64,000 bases of DNA. It comes from Paenibacillus sp. FSL H7-0331. Lineage in GTDB: Bacteria; Bacillota; Bacilli; Paenibacillales; NBRC-103111. Of this stretch, positions 8,281 through 17,000 are shown in pieces. The DNA is taken from the NCBI RefSeq assembly GCF_001956045.1, contig NZ_MRTH01000012.1:1-64000 (forward strand), read 5' to 3'. How positions within the stretch are numbered: the stretch's first letter is position 1; each line of letters opens with the position of its first letter. The notes beneath the pieces were generated by a model, which was given only the letters and a program-made list of their open reading frames with translations, did no database searches and was not told where the DNA came from. The position numbers and the translations under genes are program-made.

Positions 8281-9234
8281 TTGAAAGCACAAGCGGCAAA
8301 CCTTCATAAATCAACGGCTGCTTCAATGGGAGCAGTACTGAAAAAACGATTGTTGAGAAATCGGTGGATGTATTACATGCTGGCACCGGGCATTCTGTAT
8401 TTTCTCATTTTTAAATATGCACCGATGTGGGGCGTACTGATTGCCTTTCAGGATTACTCGCCCTTTACCGGATTTTGGGATAGCCCATGGATAGGCTTTC
8501 AGCATTTCCAAACCTTCTTTAGTGAGCCTGAGTTTGGGCTGCTGTTCAGGAATACATTGATCCTAGCTATCTATAATATGGTGTTTTTCTTTCCACTACC
8601 GATTATTATTGCGTTATTGCTCAACGAAGTGCGTAAGGAAGTGTACAAACGTACGATCCAAAGCTTGATTTATATTCCGCATTTTATCTCATGGGTCGTC
8701 GTCGTAGGTCTTGCTTATATTTTGTTTACGACCGAAGGCGGTATTGTCAATGAGCTGGTTGCCCAATATGGCGGTGAAAAAATTAATTTCCTGCTCAATA
8801 AAGATTGGTTTCGGATCATGATCGTCGGTGAAATGATCTGGAAGGAAACGGGATGGGGCACGATCCTATTCCTGGCCGCCCTGGCAGGCGTAGACCCTCA
8901 GCTGTATGAAGCGGCCCGGATGGATGGAGCTGGGCGCTGGAAGCAAATGATTCATGTGACGCTGCCCGCCATCAAAAGCACTATTGTGGTACTGCTGATT
9001 TTGCGGCTCGGCCATTTTATGGATCTCGGTTTTGAGCAGATTTTTCTGATGCTAAATCCGATGAATCGGGAGATTGGGGAAGTCTTCGATACGTATGTGT
9101 ACGAACGAGGCATCCAGCAGGGTGACTTCAGCTACTCCACAGCCGTCAACTTGTTTAAATCGACGATTGGTATCGTTCTGGTCGTATTGGCGAATACGTT
9201 TGCCAAAAAAATAGGGGAGGAAGGCATCTACTAA
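8281..9234 (+). CDS. Sugar ABC transporter permease, LplB-type
   Basis: A 317-residue inner-membrane permease with six predicted segments. The first is YMLAPGILYFLIFKYAPMWG, typical of the LplB family. The EAA loop that docks the ATPase is EAARMDGAGRWKQMIHVTLP, near residue 210. The start is TTG at 8281, supported by AAAGGCGG about 9 bases upstream; no ATG in this frame is as well placed. It pairs with the permease at 9270 and the lipoprotein at 6687 to form one CUT1 importer. The likely substrate is an oligosaccharide, possibly pectin-derived in view of the pectate-lyase-like gene at 14004. Confidence 0.94.
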   Translation: MKAQAANLHKSTAASMGAVLKKRLLRNRWMYYMLAPGILYFLIFKYAPMWGVLIAFQDYSPFTGFWDSPWIGFQHFQTFFSEPEFGLLFRNTLILAIYNMVFFFPLPIIIALLLNEVRKEVYKRTIQSLIYIPHFISWVVVVGLAYILFTTEGGIVNELVAQYGGEKINFLLNKDWFRIMIVGEMIWKETGWGTILFLAALAGVDPQLYEAARMDGAGRWKQMIHVTLPAIKSTIVVLLILRLGHFMDLGFEQIFLMLNPMNREIGEVFDTYVYERGIQQGDFSYSTAVNLFKSTIGIVLVVLANTFAKKIGEEGIY

Positions 9235-9269
9235 TTAAAGCCCTCAACCTGCAGACAAGGAGCAATCAT

Positions 9270-10148
9270 ATGATCAAGGAATCGCTGGGCAGCAGACTGT
9301 TCGACCTTTTTAACTACAGCTTTTTGGGGTTATTCGGTTTAGCGACGGTACTCCCGTTTATTTATGTGGTGGCGGGCTCCTTCACATCTCCCCAGGAGTT
9401 TATTACCCGGAAGCTGGTGTTGTTTCCTCATGAGTTTTCACTGGAAGGGTACAAATATATTTTCTCCACGGACGTGCTGCTTACAAGCCTTGGGGTCACG
9501 ATTTTTATAACGATCGCGGGAACGGCCATCAACCTGCTGTTTACATGTCTGATGGCTTATCCGTTAGCACGCAAGGATCTGGATGGACGCAAAATCATTA
9601 TGCTGGGCGTGGTCTTCTCGATGCTGTTCAGCGGGGGGATGATCCCGACCTTTCTGGTCGTCAAATCGGTAGGTATGCTCAACACGTATTGGTCCCTGCT
9701 GCTGCCTGGAGCGATCAGCGCTTTTAATCTGATCGTCCTGAAAAACTTCTTCCAGCAGCTGCCAGAGGGGCTTGAGGAATCAGCGAAAATTGATGGCTGC
9801 AACGACCTGCGGATATTATGGCAAATCGTGCTTCCGCTGTCACTCCCGGCGATCGCCACCTTTTCACTCTTTTATGCGGTCAATCATTGGAATGCCTTTT
9901 TCCATGCGGTGTTGTACATCAATGACAGCTATAAGTGGCCGATTCAGGTGTGGCTGCGTCAAATCGTCATTCTTTCATCAGGCGGCTTGGGGGATTCTGC
10001 GACCTTCGATTCCAACTATGTGGTGCCACCTGGACAAATCATTAAAATGTCTGTCATCGTCATCTCCACCTTGCCCATCTTGTGTGTATATCCCTTCCTG
10101 CAAAAGCATTTCGCCAAAGGAGCATTAATTGGTTCGGTAAAGGGATGA
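9270..10148 (+). CDS. Sugar ABC transporter permease, YtcP/LplC-type
   Basis: A 292-residue membrane permease with the N-terminal segment FGLATVLPFIYVVAGSFTSP and an EAA-type loop EESAKIDGCNDLRILWQIV near residue 169. The C-terminal PFLQKHFAKGALIGSVKG is the usual CUT1 YtcP ending. AAGGAG lies about 7 bases before the ATG. It is the second permease of the importer formed with 6687 and 8281. The second copy of the unknown paralog follows after 49 bp. Confidence 0.94.
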   Translation: MIKESLGSRLFDLFNYSFLGLFGLATVLPFIYVVAGSFTSPQEFITRKLVLFPHEFSLEGYKYIFSTDVLLTSLGVTIFITIAGTAINLLFTCLMAYPLARKDLDGRKIIMLGVVFSMLFSGGMIPTFLVVKSVGMLNTYWSLLLPGAISAFNLIVLKNFFQQLPEGLEESAKIDGCNDLRILWQIVLPLSLPAIATFSLFYAVNHWNAFFHAVLYINDSYKWPIQVWLRQIVILSSGGLGDSATFDSNYVVPPGQIIKMSVIVISTLPILCVYPFLQKHFAKGALIGSVKG

Positions 10149-10197
10149 CAGCCGGTTAATCGGTAAACCAATAAAACTCAATCATGGAGGCTGGAAT

Positions 10198-11088
10198 ATG
10201 TCAGAGAACGTAATCAACACTGCGTTGGTAGAGGATTGCTTTCATATTATGTTTGCTTCAGACAAGATTTGCGAGGTTTTTAAGGAAGTGGGCCGTGACC
10301 ATCTCAATTTTGCGCAATTTGGCAGCATAACGAGCTCTGGAGATCAGTTTGCAGTATCATTGTTGAACAAGTACCGCGACAACTGGGAGTCTCATAAGCA
10401 GGTTCCGGTCGAAATCGGATTCAGGTCTGCGCCAGCAGTGCCCAAGTCGCAAGCTGAATCCATCCTTGCGTTCGTTCTCGGCTGGCTGTGTCACCGGGCT
10501 GCTGAGCTTCAGCTGAAGACCGGATCGGCTGAATCAAGTCTTTATCAGGATGCCTTTATTTTTCACAGATTGTACGTAAACAATAACAATACCCCGGTTC
10601 CTTACAGAACCGCGTTATATGAGAAAAATATGGAAACCCTTCCTGTCTCAGTTTCCATCAGCAGTAAGGATTTGGAAGAATGGTTTCACTCGCTGCAGCA
10701 GCGTTTTTTCATCGAAATGCATACCTTTGTTCCGGACGTTGACGATATTGAGGGCTGGTTCGACAGACTGGATGCCAAGCTTAGGGAACGAGCCGTTCAT
10801 ATGGATCTGTATGCAGAGATCGTGCTGAATCCTGATCCGGTCAAAGTTAAGCAGTATGTGTCCGACACCGATTTCTATGAGGATGAAGATGCAATTATTC
10901 AATTAGCCCAATCGCTGCGCAAGGGGGCACAGCCTTCCCAGGCAGAGATCGAAGTAGCTTATGAAGCTGTGCCTACAAGTGACTACGGCAGAGCTTTGAA
11001 GCAAGGCTTTGGCAATCTGTTATACGCCAGCGATTTTTTCACCGGGAGTATGGATCTGAACAGACTGAATACTCTTTTGGCTGTATAA
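10198..11088 (+). CDS. Conserved protein of unknown function, second copy of the flanking paralog pair
   Basis: A 296-residue soluble protein paralogous to 5751-6662. Similarity is visible even at DNA level around both starts (ATGTCAGAGAACGTAA in each). Shared positions include VEDCF, GWLCHRAA, DAFIFHRLYVNNNNTP, FVPD, LNPDPVKVK and a C-terminal FFTG. It differs by a short insertion after residue 63 (KQVPVEIGF...) and by divergence around residues 140-170. GGAGG precedes the ATG by about 9 bases. It is the last gene of the transporter block. The retention of both copies, one at each end of the cassette, suggests they are not fully redundant, for example a heterodimer. Function is unknown. Confidence 0.8.
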   Translation: MSENVINTALVEDCFHIMFASDKICEVFKEVGRDHLNFAQFGSITSSGDQFAVSLLNKYRDNWESHKQVPVEIGFRSAPAVPKSQAESILAFVLGWLCHRAAELQLKTGSAESSLYQDAFIFHRLYVNNNNTPVPYRTALYEKNMETLPVSVSISSKDLEEWFHSLQQRFFIEMHTFVPDVDDIEGWFDRLDAKLRERAVHMDLYAEIVLNPDPVKVKQYVSDTDFYEDEDAIIQLAQSLRKGAQPSQAEIEVAYEAVPTSDYGRALKQGFGNLLYASDFFTGSMDLNRLNTLLAV

Positions 11089-11474
11089 CAACGGAAACAC
11101 CAAACTTGCAGACCGGGACGGCGCCATTGCCGATCCGGTCTAATTGCCTATCGATACGGGTATACGGAACAACCACTGAGCCATCTCAAATGTTATCTAA
11201 TGATAATCAACTGTCTCTCTAATGATTATTTGGTTAAGAATAAGCTCAAAATCAGACTTTTTGTAAGCGCATCCAAATTAGCTTTCTGCTGATTGTTTCT
11301 GGTTACTGTCCGTAATGATATGCTTGCATTACAAGTTAGCTTCATATTTCCATACGTCTTTTTTTCGGCAGCCATTCTGAACAACTCTTATAGTATAATG
11401 AGAAAGCACACAGCCTGATCTTGGTTTGTTCTGATGACAGATTTTGAAGCTGTATAAATAGGTGGTGGTAGCTC
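11089..11474. other. Intergenic region with hairpin, repeats and a candidate catabolite-repression site
   Basis: A hairpin at 11110-11141 pairs AGACCGG with CCGGTCT and, inside it, CGGC with GCCG. It has no T run, so it may be a transcript 3' end rather than a classical terminator. TCTAATGATAAT and TCTAATGATTAT are repeated near 11195 and 11218. TGTAAGCGCATCCA at 11262-11275 matches the CcpA cre pattern with one mismatch. TATAAT at 11394-11399 is a candidate -10 for the AraC gene, but its -35 is poor. Confidence 0.5.
11262..11275 (+). promoter_or_regulatory. Candidate CcpA cre site upstream of the AraC regulator
   Basis: TGTAAGCGCATCCA fits TGWAARCGYTWNCW except for A in place of the central T. 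The same core, TTGTAAGCGCAT, recurs at 42190-42201 upstream of another sugar operon. This is a pattern match by eye only. Confidence 0.35.
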
Positions 11475-13775
11475 ATGTTCAGATTCAACACATATTTGAC
11501 CAAAATGATTGTTTTTACAATTGGAGTCAGTACGCTTCCCATCATTATGCTCGGCCTATTTTTTTACATGAAGACATCCGAGACGATTCAGGATAAGGTG
11601 AATGCAGGTAACGTGCTGATTTTGGAGCAAACGCGTCTGCGTGTAGAACAAATACTCACTGTACTCGATTTACAAATTGAAAGGCTTTCTGACAGCAGCT
11701 ACGTCACGGAAGCATTGGATACCGGTATTGTTCCGTCACAGTTTATATTGGTTCAAAATCTGCTTAGCTCCATGTCTCGTGTTCAAACCTTCGACGTGGG
11801 TGTGCAGGACATTCACCTGATTAATTTAAAGCAGGGGTGGATATTAAATAGCGGGGGACTGAACCCGGTGGCTGCTCTAGAATCCACATTATCACGTTAT
11901 CTTCATATCAATAGGGACAAATTCTGGATTGCTGAGAACGGGAGCTTGCTCAGACCAGGCAATAGTGAGAACAACACAACGATTAAACTGATCAAAAAAA
12001 TTCCCGCATTTTCAGAAGACCCTGATGGATTGTTTATTGCTGAAATCCCCGGCAAGCAGCTTCGCAGCTACTTGTCTGCTCATAATACGCTGGGAGAGGT
12101 TATGATATTGGATGAATCCTATCGTATTCTGGCCTCCCAGAATGACAACAAGCTGCTGGACCCGCAAATGCTGGATACGTTGATAGCCAAGCTGCACCAA
12201 TCTAATGAAGCTTCGGGGTTATACGAAACCAACTATGGCAAGAAGCAGGTTGGAGTCGCTTTTCAACGATCCTCCTTCAACGGGTGGATATATATTTCAG
12301 TCATACCCATTGAATTGATCCGCCTTGAATCCAGGAAAACGGGTTGGATCATACTTGCCACCTGTGTCATCATGCTGCTGTTGGCGGTTGTTATTTCTCT
12401 TGCCGGTTCACAGCGTATGTATGCCCCCGTGCAGCGCCTATACCAATCCCTGTTTACCAACCAGGACAAGGAACGCAAACGGATTGACGAATTTCATATG
12501 ATCAATGAAGGCTTCATAAGGATGCGCAACGTTCAGGTGCAGATGGCCGATCAAATCAAGAACCATATGAGGCAGCTCGAAGAATATTATGTACTGAAGC
12601 TCGTAAGAGGGGACATCAAGCCTTCGGAAATGAACGAAAAGCTGGGGCAGCTAGGTGCCAACTCCAACAAATGGAAGCGTATGGGTGTCCTGACCATCAA
12701 AATTGATACGCTGAAGGGCACTCGGTACAGTGAAAGTGACAGCGAACTGCTGCTTTTTGCCATAAGTAATATGGTAGGCGAATTGATACCGGCTCATAAT
12801 CGTCTGATGCCTATAGTTGTCCAGTCCTCTCAGGTTACGCTTATTTTTGACGATCCCAAATCTACAGAGGAATTCAGAACCTATATGTATGCCATGGCCA
12901 AAAAGGTTCAGGACGAGGTTGGAAATTATTTGTCACTGCGGATCAGTATTGGAATCAGCCGATCGTATGCTGGACTTCATGACGCTAATCGGGCTTATAA
13001 GGAAGCCATGGATGCATTGAAATACCGGGTTTTGTTTGGACAGCAGACGATTCTTCATATTGATGACGTCCAACCCGCCCAGAATGTAACTACCGAATAT
13101 CCTAAAGAACTGGAAAGACAAATCTTTGATGCGATCAAGATGGCAGAGAGGGAAAAAATCCAATGTCTGCTGGATTCCTTTTTTGAGGAAATATCCGGGC
13201 AGTATCATAACTATAATGACTATCAAATTGCCGTCACGCGTTTTTTTGTCAATCTGATCAGGCTTTTACAGGAAAGTGGAGTATCGCATTTGGAGCTGCT
13301 TGGAGGCGACCCGCCCCTCATGGAGCAGCTGCATGCGCTCTCATCGGTTGAAGATGCACGCAATTGGTTCAAATCACAAATTATCGAGCCCGTAGTAAGT
13401 GTGTACGAGGATCAACGCAGGACCAAATACCAAACCATCTCCCAGGAAGTGGTACAGATGATTCATGACCGATATGATACCGACATCAGCCTGGAAGCCT
13501 GCTCCAATATGCTTAATTACCATCCAAGCTACATCAGCAAGGTGCTCAGGCAAGAGCTTGGGATCAGCTTTAGCGACTATTTGATGCAGTATCGGTTGAA
13601 TAAGGCGAAGGAAATGCTGGAAGATACGGAAATGAAAATTTCTGAAATTGCCGAAAAGCTGAGATACAACAATTCACAGAACTTTATTCGCTCGTTCCGT
13701 AAGCTTGCTGGCATGACGCCTGGCACTTATCGGGCAGAGTTTATTGAACGACAGTATCGGGCTAGAAAATTTTAA
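11475..13775 (+). CDS. Membrane-anchored AraC-family transcriptional regulator (YesS-like)
   Basis: A 766-residue regulator with the layout of B. subtilis YesS. It has a transmembrane segment near residues 11-29, an extracellular sensor of about 260 residues (Cache-like), and a second transmembrane segment near 288-308 (IILATCVIMLLLAVV). A cytoplasmic middle region follows, and a C-terminal AraC double helix-turn-helix (about 665-766) contains ISLEACSNMLNYHPSYISKV and ISEIAEKLRYNNSQNFIRSF. Such proteins sense oligosaccharides outside the cell and activate neighbouring transport or lyase genes. AGGTGG precedes the ATG. Its position between the ABC block and the pectate-lyase-like gene makes both plausible targets. 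A strong terminator follows. Confidence 0.92.
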   Translation: MFRFNTYLTKMIVFTIGVSTLPIIMLGLFFYMKTSETIQDKVNAGNVLILEQTRLRVEQILTVLDLQIERLSDSSYVTEALDTGIVPSQFILVQNLLSSMSRVQTFDVGVQDIHLINLKQGWILNSGGLNPVAALESTLSRYLHINRDKFWIAENGSLLRPGNSENNTTIKLIKKIPAFSEDPDGLFIAEIPGKQLRSYLSAHNTLGEVMILDESYRILASQNDNKLLDPQMLDTLIAKLHQSNEASGLYETNYGKKQVGVAFQRSSFNGWIYISVIPIELIRLESRKTGWIILATCVIMLLLAVVISLAGSQRMYAPVQRLYQSLFTNQDKERKRIDEFHMINEGFIRMRNVQVQMADQIKNHMRQLEEYYVLKLVRGDIKPSEMNEKLGQLGANSNKWKRMGVLTIKIDTLKGTRYSESDSELLLFAISNMVGELIPAHNRLMPIVVQSSQVTLIFDDPKSTEEFRTYMYAMAKKVQDEVGNYLSLRISIGISRSYAGLHDANRAYKEAMDALKYRVLFGQQTILHIDDVQPAQNVTTEYPKELERQIFDAIKMAEREKIQCLLDSFFEEISGQYHNYNDYQIAVTRFFVNLIRLLQESGVSHLELLGGDPPLMEQLHALSSVEDARNWFKSQIIEPVVSVYEDQRRTKYQTISQEVVQMIHDRYDTDISLEACSNMLNYHPSYISKVLRQELGISFSDYLMQYRLNKAKEMLEDTEMKISEIAEKLRYNNSQNFIRSFRKLAGMTPGTYRAEFIERQYRARKF

Positions 13776-13793
13776 GACATTCAAATGTAAATA

Positions 13794-13838
13794 AACAACC
13801 CGCTTACCTGGCTTGCCTTGGGAATGCGGGTTGTTTAA
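13794..13838 (+). terminator. Rho-independent terminator after the AraC gene
   Basis: AACAACCCGC pairs with GCGGGTTGTT (10 bp) around a 22-nt loop and is followed by a short T-rich tail. Confidence 0.85.
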
Positions 13839-14003
13839 TGTCCGCACCTATATCTCCTTATATGCTGAATTTAACTTTATGTTTATAGCTTTGAAATATG
13901 ATGAAATACAATGCCCTGATTATTGTTGTAACCGTTGGACTCCGATATGCTTGTATTTCCATATGGTATTCTTAAATATGAAGTATAAGGAGTAATGTGA
14001 CTA

Positions 14004-17000
14004 ATGAGGAAATCTAAACAGCTGTTGGCATTGATCATGGCATTCGTATTATTGGTATCCGTGTTTCCCTTTACAGCTTCGGCAGCAACCGACCTCCCAC
14101 CCATGATTAGCGTCAAGAGTGATTGGCAGGGAACGATTATGGGGGATGTGGGTGGACAGGACAAGATTGTTGTTAACAATTTCGGCATTACGGAAGACAA
14201 TGGCATAGTGACAATGAAAAGCACGGGTGATAGAGGGAAAATTCAAGGCTCGGACAGTGGAGCAATTGAAGGGATTGCCTATTATTATAAGGGAATTCCT
14301 GCTAATACAAATTTTGAACTAACGGCTAAGGTCAATGTAGACAAATGGACGGCTAACGGTCAGGTAGCCTTTGGTATTATGCTGCGGAGCAATATACTGA
14401 CGAATACCCACCAAGCCGCCTACACCGGAGATTATATAGCACTTGGCGCCTGGGAACAGAAAATGGAGGCCTTTTATAAGCAGGGGGCCGTCAAAATTCC
14501 TACGAAAATACAGTTTGACAAATCAATCGCACCCGCTGCAGGCAATGTATATGATCTGAGCCTGAAAAGGTCTGGGAACGCTTACTTATTGAAAATTGGC
14601 AATCAGACGCAAGTTATTGATGATTTCACCGGAACTATCGCTTATGCCGGTTTATTTACAGCGAGGAATACGACAGTTACCTATAGTAACGTAAAGTTAA
14701 CTACAGACACCAGAACACCAAGCTCCTTGAAGCTGAATACGACATCCTTCAAAAATGATTATTTTGTTGGCGATAACATGGATCTAGCCGATTTACAGGT
14801 AACAGCTGTGTATGCGGACCAGCATGAAGAAACGCTGACGACCAACGACTATATGGTAACAGGCTTTAATAACAACAAGACTGGAGCCCAAACCGTTACG
14901 ATCCATTTTAATGGTAAAACAGCAACGGTCAACGTGAACGTCAAACCGCTCGTTGTTACCGCTTTGGAGCTGCAATATTTGCCAGCCAAAATGGTTTATT
15001 ATCTTGGAGACCTGTATGACCCTCAGGGATTATCGGTGATCGGAGAATACAATAATGGAGCAAGTAAAGAAGAGCTGTCCAGCACCCAATTCACCACCTC
15101 GATAGCTGGAGCAACCGTGAGTGGATCTACGTATAAGCTGGATTCGGCAGGAAGCAAAACCGTTACGATCCGCTCCAGTGTGACTACAGCTACATATACG
15201 ACATTTGATGTGATCGTTAAACCTGCGCTGATTACCGGTTTGGAAATCAGACAAAATCCACAAAAAACAGTCTACTACATAGGTGAATCCTTCGTTGCTG
15301 ATGGGATGACTGTATATGCAACCTATAGCGACAATTCAGTAGTCAAGCTGATGCGCAATGAATATACTTTGTCTGCATTGGACAGCACAAGTGCAGGACC
15401 CAAGCAGGTGTGGCTCACCCATAAGACGGCTCAACCAATACCGATCAACGTGACCGTCAAGCAAAAGGAGCTTGTTGGAATTCAAGTCACCCAATATCCA
15501 AAAACAACGTATACGGTAGGTCAGAATTTTGACAAAACAGGCTTGGTCGTATCCTCCGTTTTTGATAATACCTACAAAGAAACGTTAGCTGCGAGCCAAT
15601 ACACGGTAGATGCATCTGCTTTTAACTCTGCAGCGGCAGGAAGCTATGACATCCGAATCGTACCGGTGAATACGGGGATAGCACCGATCATTCTTCCCAC
15701 AACGGTCAGAGCGGTGACTGAATACCCATGGAAATCGACCGAATTCGGACAATCTTCATCTGCTGCAAATAATAAGGTAACGGTCAAGGAAGACGGAACC
15801 ATTCAGCTCGTCGCGCTTGAAGGCGGCGGTAAAGTAACCGGAGATCATGATGGTATTACGTATTATTATACGGAGCTGGATGCCAACCAGGACAATTTCA
15901 GCTTATCTGCTGATGTGAAGGTTGTGGCGTATGCCAAAGAACCGTATGATGGTCAAGAATCGTTCGGCATTATGGCCAGAGACGTTATTGGAACGCCTGG
16001 TGATTCCAGCGTCTTTGCTTCCAACATTGCAGCCATAGGTGGTTACAGTGGAGGCACAACCAAAGCGAACGGAACCCAATTATTCGTAAGAACCGGGGTT
16101 ACCTCACCGGATGGGGCTGGCAGCTTGGGCGTTCAAAACACGATGCTCAAAGCAGAAAGACCGTCAGTCAGCAATACGTATCCTGCGGCAGACTACAAGC
16201 TGACACTTGCCAAAACAAACAGCGGGTTTACAGGCAAATTAAACGCTGGGAATGAGGAAATATTTTTCGTACCGGACATTTTAAAGGCACAGGACCCTAA
16301 TAAAATGTACGTAGGCTTTTACGCAGCTCGTCTGGCAACGATAGAAGTCAGCAATAAGCAATTAACGGTTACTGCGGCTCAAACAGATGCACCCAAGGTG
16401 GAAGCCCCCAAGGCTGCCGTAACCCCATCGTTGGATGTGGTATCGTTAACGAGAACCTCCAAGACAGCTTATGCGCTGGGGATAAAAGCGAATGTGAAGG
16501 GTACGATCACAGTTAAGCAGGGGCAGTCTGTCATCACATTGGATCAGGCCATCTCGGCCGACAAGGTTTTGACAGTCAATACGACGCTTAATGCCAACAG
16601 TTCTACCGGATTCAGTATCGCATTTATACCTGATGATACGCAGCTGCTGACCTCTTACAATAAAATGGTTAAAAACTTCACGGTTGAGATGAAAACTTAT
16701 GCCGATGACGGGGATATTTATGTATCGCCCACTGGAACGAGCAAAGGTACAGGTACTCCTAACAGCCCGCTTGATCTGGATACCGCAATTGATTTTGTTA
16801 AAGCCGGACAAAAAATCATCGTGCAAGACGGTCGATATATACGTTCCACCAAGCTCGATATCAAAAAGGGCAATGATGGAGCAGCAGACGCCAAGAAATA
16901 TCTGGTTGCGGCTGCGGGTGCAAGACCGATTATTGATTTTGACAAAAAATCTGAAGGTGTTGTGCTGAGCGGCAATTACTGGCAGGTTCAAGGCATCGAC

